Below, piece after piece: positions 47,401 through 55,775 of a DNA stretch of 64,000 nt (the first letter of the stretch is position 1; each line of letters starts with the position of its first letter). Position numbers and translations under genes: made by a program. The notes under the pieces were generated by a model that saw only the letters and a list, made by a program, of their open reading frames with translations, had not been told where the DNA came from and made no database searches. This stretch comes from JADFDG01 sp965232985 (lineage in GTDB: Bacteria > Pseudomonadota > Gammaproteobacteria > Pseudomonadales > JADFDG01). Location of the stretch: positions 17,598 through 81,597 of the forward strand of contig CBDDRC010000031.1 in NCBI GenBank assembly GCA_965232985.1, read 5' to 3'.

Positions 47401-50400
47401 ACGAGCACCGAGCGCTCCGGCACCAGTTCAGCGCGCGCCACTGCGTTGCCATAGTGAACGGTACGCGCCATTTCCTTGACGACATTGCCCTCGCTGTCGA
47501 GCACCTGAACGGCGAGACGGTTATCGCCCTCGCGCAGCGCCAGGCCGCGCCAGACGCTGACCGCGACATTGCGTGACTTGTCCGTCCTGACGCCGTCGAA
47601 GTTGAGCGGTGATGCCGGTTCGCCGTTGACGCTCAACTGCACTTTTTGGCCGGCCTCGTGCTGGATAACCACGCGCGCGCTCGGCGCGCGGGGGTTGTAA
47701 TCGGTGCCCGGGAACAGCCAATCGATGCCAGAAGTTGCCTGCGCCAGCCAATCCGTGCTGCCGCCAGCGGCACTCACACCGTCGACATCCTGCGCGTCGC
47801 CGGCGGCAGGAATCACGGGCGCCGACTCCTGCGCGGCCGCCTGCAATACCGCAACCTTGCGGCCACTGTCGAGATCGCTGGCATGGTCGCCGCCGCCATC
47901 AGCGGTTGCGGCGGCAGCGTTGCAAATGACGCGGTTTTCAACAACCGGCAGCCGCAGATTCGGCACCGCGTCGGTATCAACGGTTACCATCGCCGGCAAG
48001 CGCAAATAGCCGCCCTGCGCGCAAGCGGATACCGCGACGACATCACGACCGTGCACGATCACTTCGACGCGACGATTCTGTGCTCTGCCGGCCGGCGTTT
48101 TATTGCTCGCAACCGGCCTATCCGCACCCCTGCCAATGGCGGTGATGTGTGACGGATCCAGACCAAGGCTGTTGCCAAGCAATTCGGCGATGACATTCGC
48201 ACGCGCCTGCGACAACCCCTGGTTGTCGGTGAATTTTGCCCGCGCCTGTGGCGACAGGGGCTCACTGTCAGTGTGCGCAATGATATCCATGCGCTCAACA
48301 ACGCCCCTGTCCAGTTCGCGCAACAGGCGGGCGATCTCAGCGTAGGATTCCAGCAGTAACTCAGCCTCACCGGAGGCGAACTGCCCATGGAAGGTGTAGC
48401 TGCGCATTTCGCCGGCAGCTTCCTTGTGCATCACCTTGGTGAGCGTCAGAAATTCCAGCCGGTGTTGCCAGCCGGCGCCTGCCGCTGGCAGCTTCCATAC
48501 CAAGGCACCATCGCGATCTTCCGGATCAGCAATCGTTATGCCGTCAAGCGTCGACGAACCCGGCACGTAACTCATGCCCGGCGGCAGCATCACCGTCGCG
48601 CGCGGATTGGTCGCCGGGATGTTGCCGGTATCGATATCAAGACGATGACGGCGGCGCCCATCATCACTTGCGCTGGCAGATTCTGTCGGCGCAGCGCCCT
48701 GCACGATCACCTCAACACGCCTGTTCATCGCCATGTCTTCCGGCGTTGCATTGCCTGCCACCGGCACATCCGCACCCTTGCCATCAATATGGATCTGCTG
48801 CGCATCAAGGCCCAGACCCCGGCCCAGCACCTTCGCAAGGGTATTGGCCCGGGCCAGTGACAGGCCGTAGTTATCAGCGAACTTTTTCTGTGCATTCAAT
48901 GACAGACGCTGGCTGTCAGTGTGGCCAACGATTTCCAGACGCTCGACTGTGCCGCTCTTCAACTCTTTGAGCAGCCGCCGCAGTTCAACGACCGATTCCG
49001 GCAGCAACTCATCCTGTCCCGAGGCGAACTTGCCGCGGAAGGTGTACTGGCGCGTGACCGGCGTGGGCGACGCCACGGGCGATGTCGATAATTCATCACG
49101 GAACGTCTGCAGACGAACGCCGGCCTCGGTGGCATTGACGGCCTGCGTAACCGGATGCAGATAGAAATCGGCACGCCACAAGGTGCCGCCCTGCACTTCG
49201 ACAAATTGCGAGAACGAACGGCCGGCGAAGCGGGTATTGGCGATACAGGACACCGGCTCCCAACCCTTCGGCAGACTGGCGAGATCGATCTGCACGACGT
49301 GCGTGCCCGGACGCACGCCTTCGAGGTGATACATGCCGTCACGGTCGGTAGCAACGTAAGTGCCGTCTTCGGTCACCAGGCGCACGTCCGGCACGCCTTT
49401 GAGCTTGTCCTGCGGCGTGTCGCACGGGCTCTCGAGCACACGGCCAATGATCGTCGCGCCGTTGCTCATCAATGGCTCGCGCAGTTTCACCGCAACCTGC
49501 GCCACGTTGGAACGCAGGCCGCCGTCGGCCGCCGCCTGCGCGCGGTTGACCGCTTCGCGTTGCGCGTCGAAGGCGATGACACGAACGACATAGGAAATTT
49601 CGACTTTGCCGCTCGCGGCAACCGCGCCGATCGCCATCGTCAGGGTACGGCCGTCGGCCGCGATCACCGGATCGGCAATCGCCACACCGTTCACGCGCAG
49701 GCTGCCCGCCTCGTAGCGCAGGCCGCGCGGCAAGGTGTCGGTGATTGTCGCGCTCGTCGCAGCATTGGCGGTGTCACGGTTCTCCAGCGACAGCGCGTAG
49801 CGCAGGAAGTCGCCGGCCGACGCTTCAGTTGCCGACACGCTCTTCTGCAGGAACAGCGAACTGTTGAGCGGCGGCGGGTCGATCGGAATGTCGATCAGCA
49901 GCGCCGGGCCCGGGAGCACCGCGAACACGTCACCGTACGATCCAGCTGCAATGGCGTACGGAAAACCATCCGGGTCGTTCGGCAGCAGTGCTTGCGGTAC
50001 CGTCGACGGCACGGTGAAACCGGCCGGCGCGGTGATCAGGTAACGGTAGTTGCCCGGCAACATATACGGAAAGCGGTATTCGCCCGGCGGCAGTTGGTAG
50101 ATGCGGCCGCTGCTGTCGGTATAGGTGCCACCGGTAACTATGGTCGACGGGAAACTGCTCACGCCATCATCGCCGAACACACGGGCCGGCAAGCCCGTAT
50201 CGGCATTGATGACAGTGATGGTCACGCCGTTCACCGGCACTCCGGTGCCGGAATCGAACACCGTGCCGTAGGGATCGACCAGCGCGCGATCCTGCGCCTG
50301 ATCGGTGGGATAAAACAGATCCTGGTAATCGGCCACGAGCGTCTGCTCAATGCCGACCGACAGTCGTCCGTCGTATTGCGTCACCGGCTCGGACGGATCC

Positions 50401-50972
50401 GCGCTCTGGATCACGGCCGCGAACACTCCGGTATCCGGCCCGGTTTCCTGCAAGCGCAGAATCTCGATATCGCCCGTCGAACTGGTGATGCTCAGCTCGA
50501 TGAATTCGCGTAGCGAGGAATCCTGATTGCGGTTGGTATCCGCCAGCGACACGAACACCGGCTCACCCGCATGGAAAACTGCTGTCTCGCGCAGCGGCAC
50601 GGGGCCGTCGAGCGCGATCGGCTGGCCACCCAGTGTGATCGGGTCAGGCAGCGGCAGGAACACTGCGGTGCCGTTGTCATAAGCGCCACCATCAACCGGA
50701 TACTGCACGTCGCTCGGGGTACCCGGCGGTGCGTATTGGTAGAACGTCACCGTCGCCGGCGTTGGCGGTGGTACGGTCACCAGTTGGGTGGTGTTGGAAC
50801 TTTGCGGTATCGGTGGATCAGTCAGGAACAACTGGTAGCTTGCAGTGGCCGTGTTGTCGATCGTTGCCGCGTACGCCGCGCCTGCCGGGAAAACGCCGAA
50901 AACGGCGGCCAGGAAAATCCCGGCCACCGTTTTCGGCGAGAGGCAGTTACGCATGCGTTGCCGCATGATCAT
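44463..50972 (-). CDS. giant outer-membrane protein: DUF11-like modules, two OmpA-type peptidoglycan-binding domains and a C-terminal beta-barrel
   Basis: 2169 residues. Signal peptide ending AAYAA (about 36). Residues 60-370 are beta-rich, with a carboxypeptidase-regulatory-like stretch. Residues about 375-500 form a DUF11-like domain (FLQKSVSATEASAGDFLRY), followed by a second carboxypeptidase-regulatory stretch (GVPDVRLVTEDGTYVATDRD). Two OmpA-like domains follow: about 640-757 (VGHTDSQRLSLNAQKKFADN) and about 856-974 (AHTDSEPLSPQARAKFTDN). Both keep the TD, LSxAR and NRRVEVIV features needed to bind meso-diaminopimelate. From about 1300 to 2140 is a barrel-like region of alternating strands, the last strand GLFLKVRFKF before a 25-residue tail. 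It probably anchors the operon's exported proteins at the outer membrane. Confidence 0.8.
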   Translation of the reverse strand: MIMRQRMRNCLSPKTVAGIFLAAVFGVFPAGAAYAATIDNTATASYQLFLTDPPIPQSSNTTQLVTVPPPTPATVTFYQYAPPGTPSDVQYPVDGGAYDNGTAVFLPLPDPITLGGQPIALDGPVPLRETAVFHAGEPVFVSLADTNRNQDSSLREFIELSITSSTGDIEILRLQETGPDTGVFAAVIQSADPSEPVTQYDGRLSVGIEQTLVADYQDLFYPTDQAQDRALVDPYGTVFDSGTGVPVNGVTITVINADTGLPARVFGDDGVSSFPSTIVTGGTYTDSSGRIYQLPPGEYRFPYMLPGNYRYLITAPAGFTVPSTVPQALLPNDPDGFPYAIAAGSYGDVFAVLPGPALLIDIPIDPPPLNSSLFLQKSVSATEASAGDFLRYALSLENRDTANAATSATITDTLPRGLRYEAGSLRVNGVAIADPVIAADGRTLTMAIGAVAASGKVEISYVVRVIAFDAQREAVNRAQAAADGGLRSNVAQVAVKLREPLMSNGATIIGRVLESPCDTPQDKLKGVPDVRLVTEDGTYVATDRDGMYHLEGVRPGTHVVQIDLASLPKGWEPVSCIANTRFAGRSFSQFVEVQGGTLWRADFYLHPVTQAVNATEAGVRLQTFRDELSTSPVASPTPVTRQYTFRGKFASGQDELLPESVVELRRLLKELKSGTVERLEIVGHTDSQRLSLNAQKKFADNYGLSLARANTLAKVLGRGLGLDAQQIHIDGKGADVPVAGNATPEDMAMNRRVEVIVQGAAPTESASASDDGRRRHRLDIDTGNIPATNPRATVMLPPGMSYVPGSSTLDGITIADPEDRDGALVWKLPAAGAGWQHRLEFLTLTKVMHKEAAGEMRSYTFHGQFASGEAELLLESYAEIARLLRELDRGVVERMDIIAHTDSEPLSPQARAKFTDNQGLSQARANVIAELLGNSLGLDPSHITAIGRGADRPVASNKTPAGRAQNRRVEVIVHGRDVVAVSACAQGGYLRLPAMVTVDTDAVPNLRLPVVENRVICNAAAATADGGGDHASDLDSGRKVAVLQAAAQESAPVIPAAGDAQDVDGVSAAGGSTDWLAQATSGIDWLFPGTDYNPRAPSARVVIQHEAGQKVQLSVNGEPASPLNFDGVRTDKSRNVAVSVWRGLALREGDNRLAVQVLDSEGNVVKEMARTVHYGNAVARAELVPERSVLVADGMQHPRIAVRLLDRDGKPVRAGVSTTYQVGAPYMPWQSIQNQQDRQLAGMDRFQPQLVVQTDDGIGFVELQPTTESGELKLNFSFQLNDQQSRRQELRTWLTATPRDWIMVGFVEGTVGYETLNRNITPLPDSVEDGGYSDGQASFYAKGRISGQWLATIAYDSGKASKDARRDSLLSTIDPNEFYTLYGDGSEQRYDAPSQSKLYLKIERNQFYALFGDYETGLTVTELARYNRTLNGFKAGKGGGPVNFTVFAAQTAQNSARDEIRGNGTSGLYQLSRPDIVINSEKIRIETRDRYQSQIIVQSRSLTRHLDYDIDYAAGTLFFREPIVGRDVSFNPVFIVAEFETMGNGIEDTTAGGRVGTTLAAGRVEAGLTAISERQYNADTELVAVDATLHINDNADMRVEAADSSGTQGLFDRSGAAMLVEYEHHTPKVDGLVYVRRQEPGFGLSQQGISESGMQKIGADGQLNLDDHWALRGELYRQENLVSAAARDVANGGVRWQDDVTKLDAGLQVAQDDTGAGENLDSEQLTLGASHLLMDKRLELTAQSDIGLGNNSNENPDFPTRLQFGAAYAITPAARLIAAQEFTNGADYNTSLTRAGVQVVPWQGSRLETTLNQQAISEYGPRTFAQFGLTQALLVGEQWSADASLDSSRTLAESGFSAALLNPNQPSAVAGGETITDDYVALSAGLTYREALFTWNGRVETRHASTSDRNGIVTHLLREANAGIAFAADAQYFVVDRATGMSGRNGKLGFAWAWRPLGWHWSLLDRLEFKYDALENGTASDPAGLFGYTSLNGVGDAASRRIINNFALNRVSRAWNSMDRQGNLFHLNQRNQWSLYYGSKYAMDRIDGTDYSGYTDMLGVEVRHDLTRHWDIGFQASALHAWEPGTVQYSFGPSVGWSPLTNAWISVGYNVKGFDDPDFADARYTAQGLFLKVRFKFDQKTRLHDHEAPRYEIVPAPVGAAIPAEDSRP

Positions 50973-51010
50973 CCGTTCACGTCACCCCGCACCAGGGCGA
51001 GCACGAACGG

Positions 51011-52126
51011 TCAGTCGATCGTTACCTGGAAGGCGGCGCGGGAAAGGCCGCCGCTGCCAGCGATGCTCGGTTCAATGTTGACCGTCACCGTGCCGGCCGC
51101 GTAGCTGCCGCCAGCCGGATCGGTTTCGTTCGCACCCAGGGTGTCGTCATCCTCGCCGGTGCCGGTGCTGTCACAGACTGTGCCGGCGCCGCCAACTGCA
51201 GTGCGGATCGAGCCTGACACAAACGTGGTGCCAGCCGGCACAACATCAGTAACGGTTACCGTATCGGCGGCAGTGGCGCCGTTGTTCTCGACAGCAATGC
51301 AGTATTCAATGACCGCACCCGGAATGCGCTTCGCATTGACACTCACCCCGGTGAACGGGTCGCTGATCACTCGCGAAGTTTTGGTCACGACGATGTCGGC
51401 AGACGATACGCTCCAGCCATCCGCATCGCTGGCGGCGCCATCGCGGGCAGCGCTGTACGCAGTGAGGACATCGCCGAACACGGTATCAACCGAACCCTTG
51501 GTATCGGCAACGGCATCGCCGGTCTGCGTAACAAGCGCACCCTCGGAGGCTGCCGCGCCGCCCTCGCGGGCAGTTGCCGTCAACACGCCGACGGCGAGAT
51601 CGCCGTTGACGCGGGTGTTGACGATGTCGGCGACCACGAACACGGTGCGCTGTTCGCCTTCGGTCATTTCGTCGAGGTAGGTGACGAGCGTATCGGCGGC
51701 ATCCCAGACCCCAGGCGATGCACCCAGCGGATCGTCAACGTACAACGTCGTCGCCGCGACGTTGAAGTTGTCGGTGCCGCCGAACGGCTCGGCGCCGCCC
51801 TGTGCAAACGCCAGCCCCATGTCGATGGTCTCGTTGGTGTCGTTGGTGACCGTGAACGTCAGCGCCTGGTTCGTCGAACCCGGCGCAACAGACGTGTAGA
51901 CACCACCGGACTCGGCAACCGTCAACAGAATGCGGCGGTCGACCACGAATGTGTCGGGGGTGAGGTTGGAGACCGGGGGCTGACTGATAGCCCCGATCTT
52001 GTAGTTGACGGTGGCGGTGTTGCTGACGCTCGTCCCTGCATCCGTGCCGGTCGCGAATGCGGCCGGTACGAACGCCAGAGCCAGCCCGACACCGAGTACA
52101 TAACTCGTGATCTGCTTGCGGTTCAT
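51011..52126 (-). CDS. exported DUF11 domain protein
   Basis: 371 residues. Signal peptide MNRKQITSYVLGVGLALAFV ending near AFA. First half is a beta domain (NTATVNYKIGAISQPPVSN) with repeated Asp/Thr pattern; the C-terminal DUF11 domain starts SRVISDPFTGVS and contains KRIPGAVIEYCIAVENNG, very like the last domain of the 1280-residue protein. Two cysteines sit in the second half. SD AGAGG six bases before the ATG. Located 38 bp upstream of the giant gene on the minus strand. Confidence 0.85.
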   Translation of the reverse strand: MNRKQITSYVLGVGLALAFVPAAFATGTDAGTSVSNTATVNYKIGAISQPPVSNLTPDTFVVDRRILLTVAESGGVYTSVAPGSTNQALTFTVTNDTNETIDMGLAFAQGGAEPFGGTDNFNVAATTLYVDDPLGASPGVWDAADTLVTYLDEMTEGEQRTVFVVADIVNTRVNGDLAVGVLTATAREGGAAASEGALVTQTGDAVADTKGSVDTVFGDVLTAYSAARDGAASDADGWSVSSADIVVTKTSRVISDPFTGVSVNAKRIPGAVIEYCIAVENNGATAADTVTVTDVVPAGTTFVSGSIRTAVGGAGTVCDSTGTGEDDDTLGANETDPAGGSYAAGTVTVNIEPSIAGSGGLSRAAFQVTID

Positions 52127-52293
52127 GGTGTGCCTCTCATGGTTGGATTTTTTGCTTTCCCTGACCGGTCGTTGTGCTGCCGTCCGGTTCGGGTTTTCTA
52201 CTGCACTTGCAACTTTTCACTTTCAGCTTTTCACTTCCAAGTAACACTTTCTTTCCCTACGAACCGGAACCGGGTTGCCCCGATTCCGTCAAC
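52127..52293. other. gap between the second and third genes of the surface operon
   Basis: 167 bases, the longest gap inside the operon. Contains two close copies of CTTTTCACTT (52209-52240). No hairpin terminator stands out; an internal promoter or processing site is possible. Confidence 0.35.
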
Positions 52294-52830
52294 TCACTTC
52301 ACGACGGCGCGATAACCCACGCTGCCGGATGCGCCGGGAGCAACCGGTGCCAAAATTTTCCACTGCACAACCGTTACGTCGGCGCTGGTTGCCGGACGCA
52401 TCTTGCCGTCGTCTGCCTTGACCGTGAGCGCTTCCAGTTGCCCCCAGGTCTTGCCGCCGTCGACCGAGACCTCATCTTTCGCGCCCGGCGCTTTCGACGA
52501 GCCGGCGACGAAACTGACCTGCTTCGGCACCGGATTGTTGACGACAACATCGCCGGCCGGCTTCGCGCCGTTGTTCTTCCAGGAAATGACATAAATGACC
52601 TCGTCGCCCGGAACGATCTTCGCCACCGGCACGGTTTGCTTCGCTGTCTTGCCGTTCTTGTCGGTAACGACAATTTCCTGGAAGGACTTCACTGTCAGTT
52701 CGATACCGGATTTCTTTGCTGGCGCCGCGTCGACGGCCCAGGCCGACGGCATGGCGAGCAATGCCGCAACAGCCAATCCGGCGATCGCTTTTGAAAATAT
52801 GTGCGTGTTGAAAAAAGTTTGCGTTTTCAT
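52294..52830 (-). CDS. small exported DUF11-like protein
   Basis: 178 residues. Start at MKTQTFFN because GAGGAG lies nine bases upstream, whereas the ATG nine bases earlier has it adjacent. Signal peptide through about residue 36 (AMPSAWA). The mature part is a single beta-domain with VPGDEVIYVISWKNNGAKPA and PVPKQVSFVAGSS, the core of a DUF11 domain. It starts 17 bp after the first gene of the operon and is followed by 167 bp before the next one. Confidence 0.8.
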   Translation of the reverse strand: MKTQTFFNTHIFSKAIAGLAVAALLAMPSAWAVDAAPAKKSGIELTVKSFQEIVVTDKNGKTAKQTVPVAKIVPGDEVIYVISWKNNGAKPAGDVVVNNPVPKQVSFVAGSSKAPGAKDEVSVDGGKTWGQLEALTVKADDGKMRPATSADVTVVQWKILAPVAPGASGSVGYRAVVK

Positions 52831-52847
52831 CTGCAGCATCTCCTCGA

Positions 52848-53888
52848 TCAGTTGATCGTGACTTTGAAGGTAACGGTTGCGGTGCCCGGTGCCGGCATCA
52901 CACCGGCGGTGCCGGGCACCACATCAATTTGCGTGCCGGTAAAACGCCCGGCATCGCTGTCAGGCGCGTCGGTGAGGCTCGCGCCGTCCAGCGTAAGGCT
53001 TCCGGGTACATAGGTGGTGTTGGCGGGAATCGCGTCCTGTAGCCGTGCGTTCAGAATCGTGCCGGTGCCGGTAACGGTGAATACCAGTGTGTAGGTTATG
53101 GTCGCGCCGCTGACCGCGTAGGCGCGGCCCAATGGGTCCAACACCACCTGCGTCTTCACCAGCGTGGTCGTCACCTGCGCGACGGCGTAGCCGTTCTGTT
53201 CGCGGTGAGTCGCCGTCGTCGCACCGACCACCGCATCGACACCACCGGTGCCGGCACCGGGGAACACGGTGCCCGGGGTGCCGCTGCCGGTAGCGGCCGT
53301 CGCCTGCAAACTGACCAGGCCAATGTCGCCGTTGGCCAGACCCGCCGGCATGTCGCTGACCACGAACAGCACCCGCGATGCATCGGCGGCGAGGAGCGGG
53401 GCGTTCACCCCGGCAACGTACAACGTGTCGGTGCCGAGCGCGAAAACGCCGTCGCCGTTATCCATATAAATCCGCACGTTCTGCGGATCAAAGGCATCGC
53501 CGGCTAGTGCCGGATTGACCTGCAAGGCAAACGCTTCTTCGCCGTTACCGGTGTTGGTCAGCGTGAACGACAACGGCACATTGGTGCCGGGCGTGGTGAC
53601 GTTGACGGTGCCGGCGTCATTGCGCACGAGCGTCAGATCGAGCAGTTCGGCGACCGCAAAGTTGTCGGTGTTGGAGTCGACCTGCGCCGGCACGCCCGAG
53701 ACGGCAAACGTCGCCGACGCAACGTTGGTAATGAACGAACCGGCCGCACGGCCGGCCGCGCGGGCCTCGACACCGGCCAGCAGCAGCGACAACAGCACCA
53801 GGCCACGCCAGGACAAAACCCGGCCCGCAGGAAAGCCCCGCCCGGCGCGTTCTGGCGCCTGACCTGCGGGGCGAAAACACCTCGCCAT
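52848..53888 (-). CDS. exported beta-domain protein with DUF11-like C-terminal domain
   Basis: 346 residues. Start at MARCFRPAGQ; a basic segment and hydrophobic helix (LVLLSLLLAGVEARAAG) form the signal peptide. Contains SFITNVASATFAV, which resembles the start of the giant protein's mature part (DNTATASYQL) and of the DUF11 genes (SNTATVNY). The C-terminal domain carries VSGATITYTLVFTVTGTG and AIPANTTYVPGSL, a DUF11-like module. First gene of the operon. Upstream on the same strand is a 158-bp region that must hold the operon promoter. Confidence 0.8.
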   Translation of the reverse strand: MARCFRPAGQAPERAGRGFPAGRVLSWRGLVLLSLLLAGVEARAAGRAAGSFITNVASATFAVSGVPAQVDSNTDNFAVAELLDLTLVRNDAGTVNVTTPGTNVPLSFTLTNTGNGEEAFALQVNPALAGDAFDPQNVRIYMDNGDGVFALGTDTLYVAGVNAPLLAADASRVLFVVSDMPAGLANGDIGLVSLQATAATGSGTPGTVFPGAGTGGVDAVVGATTATHREQNGYAVAQVTTTLVKTQVVLDPLGRAYAVSGATITYTLVFTVTGTGTILNARLQDAIPANTTYVPGSLTLDGASLTDAPDSDAGRFTGTQIDVVPGTAGVMPAPGTATVTFKVTIN

Positions 53889-54047
53889 CGGGTTTGTGCC
53901 CACTGATCGGCTGCCCAATACCTGGAAATGTGACTTAGCGCACAGTCTAGCCTAGGAAAAAGGCGTGGTTTGTCGGGCTTGTACCTAATCCCTCAGATAA
54001 GCCGATAACTCATGACGGGCGGCGGCGGGCGGCTTCTGACCGGTCAG

Positions 54048-54989
54048 TCAGCCGGCAGAGCTCGCGGGCCTTACGCCAGGCAGCTGCGCCAGACAGGCGT
54101 CGCGGGCCGTGCCGATGAAATCCTTGATGTAGGCGCGTTGCAGATCCTCTTCGCGCAGGACGGCGTACAGCGTGCACCATATTCCCTCGCGCCCCAGCCG
54201 CATCCCCCGCACCCAGCCACGGGTCAGGTAGTCGTTCGCAGCCCAGTTGGGCAACGCCGCAACGCCGTGGCCACTGGCCACCAGTTGCGCCATCAACGGA
54301 TCCCGCTCGGTAAGGCGCACCTGCGCCGGCCGCTTGCCGGCCGGCAGGAGAAATTCGCGGAACAAATCTTGCCGGCCTTCTTCTTGCGGGCAGGACAACA
54401 GCGTTTCTCCGACAAGATCCGTTGGCGCGACAAAGGTACGCGCGGCGAGCGCATGGGCCGGCGGCACCAGCAGCAGCAATTCGTACTCGAACAGGCGCAG
54501 GCGCGCCAGGCCTTGGGTTGGCCGCGGATCAGATGTCAGCAGCAGATCGATCTCGCCGCCAAGCAGCGCCTGCTGCGGATTTGCGCCAACATCGTCCGCG
54601 AAATCGATTTCGACATCAGGCCAGTGCGCGCGAAACTCTCCTGTTATCGGCAACAACCACTCAAAACAACTGCGGCATTCGATGGCCATGTTCAGCCGCC
54701 CGCTCGAACCGCTCTGCAGGCGACCCAGATCACGCTCTGCCTCCTTCACGGCAGCCGTGACAAGACCTGCCAACGTCAGCAGGCGCTTGCCGGCCCGCGT
54801 GAATTCGGGCGGCCTGGTCTTGCGTTGCAACAACGTCATGCCAACGGTGGATTCCAGTTCCCGCAATTGATGCGAGAGCGCCGATGGCGTCAGATGCAGC
54901 CTGGCGGCGGCATCGGCCAGCGAGCCGCTTTCCTCGATGGCTTTCATGGCACGCAGGCCACGCAGATCAGGGACAGTAGATGTAAACAT
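54048..54989 (-). CDS. LysR-family regulator, MetR-like
   Basis: 313 residues. LysR HTH at residues 10-65 (SLADAAARLHLTPSALSHQL), then a periplasmic-binding-protein-like effector domain. IAIECRSCFEWLLPIT and IDLLLTSDPRPTQGL match MetR, which senses homocysteine and controls methionine genes; the aromatic residues of that pocket are only partly retained. It lies 36 bp after fliA on the same strand, so it is the last gene of fleN-fliA-metR-like. Confidence 0.85.
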   Translation of the reverse strand: MFTSTVPDLRGLRAMKAIEESGSLADAAARLHLTPSALSHQLRELESTVGMTLLQRKTRPPEFTRAGKRLLTLAGLVTAAVKEAERDLGRLQSGSSGRLNMAIECRSCFEWLLPITGEFRAHWPDVEIDFADDVGANPQQALLGGEIDLLLTSDPRPTQGLARLRLFEYELLLLVPPAHALAARTFVAPTDLVGETLLSCPQEEGRQDLFREFLLPAGKRPAQVRLTERDPLMAQLVASGHGVAALPNWAANDYLTRGWVRGMRLGREGIWCTLYAVLREEDLQRAYIKDFIGTARDACLAQLPGVRPASSAG

Positions 54990-55025
54990 GGTGATTTTCT
55001 CTCCGTTGTGTATGCCATTGCCGGC

Positions 55026-55775
55026 TTATTCAACTGCGTCAGCCGCACTCCAGCGATCCAGACGGGCGCGCAGCCGCACTATCGCCTGCCCGTGAATCTG
55101 GCAAACACGCGACTCACTGACCCCGAGCACCGCGCCGATCTCGCGCAGATTCATTTCCTGTTCGTAATACAGCGACAACAACAGTTTCTCGCGCTCCGGC
55201 AGTGCGGCAATTGCAGCGGCAAGATCACGGCGAAATTCGCCTTGCTCGAGTTCGCGCTCGGCCGGCGGCGCACTGCACGCAAAGCGCGACTCACCACTTT
55301 GGACGATCTCTTCGTCAAGGCTGAAAACCCGGCCGCGCGCGGCGTTTTCCAGCAATTTCCGGTACTCGGCAAGCGGCATGTCCATGGCGGCGGCGACTTC
55401 TGCTGCGGTGGCGCTCCTTCCCTTGCAATGCTCAATACGACGGGTAGCTTCGGCGGCAGCGCGCACGCCGCGATGCACCGAGCGCGGCACCCAGTCGCCG
55501 CGACGCATCTCATCGAGCATTGCGCCGCGAATGCGGATCGACGCATAGGTGGTGAAACTGGCGCCGTTGTTGCTGTCAAATTGGCGCGCGGCTTCCATCA
55601 GGCCGAGCATACCTGCCTGTACCAGATCACCCACATCGACGCTGGCCGGCAGGCGCGCGGCAAGGTGGTGGGCAATGCGGCGCACCAGATCACTGTGTTC
55701 ATTAACACGCCCAACAACCAACCCGTACGCATGATCGGCGACCTGATCGCATACGCTGTGAATCGGGACGGTCAT
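55026..55775 (-). CDS. fliA: RNA polymerase sigma factor FliA (sigma-28)
   Basis: 249 residues, the FliA length. Region 2 (LVRRIAHHLAARLPASVDVGD and SFTTYASIRIRGAMLDEMR), region 3 and region 4 (MNLREIGAVLGVSESRVCQI) are all present. FliA transcribes late flagellar and chemotaxis genes. The start overlaps fleN by ATGA and the whole group is preceded by a sigma-54 promoter (56689-56704). Two sigma-28 promoters elsewhere in the window fit its consensus. Confidence 0.93.
   Translation of the reverse strand: MTVPIHSVCDQVADHAYGLVVGRVNEHSDLVRRIAHHLAARLPASVDVGDLVQAGMLGLMEAARQFDSNNGASFTTYASIRIRGAMLDEMRRGDWVPRSVHRGVRAAAEATRRIEHCKGRSATAAEVAAAMDMPLAEYRKLLENAARGRVFSLDEEIVQSGESRFACSAPPAERELEQGEFRRDLAAAIAALPEREKLLLSLYYEQEMNLREIGAVLGVSESRVCQIHGQAIVRLRARLDRWSAADAVE

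Noticed and set aside
53982..54008. GCCGATAA at 54001-54008, a perfect sigma-28 -10 box on the plus strand
   Set aside because: The -35 position reads TACCTAAT, and no plus-strand gene follows.
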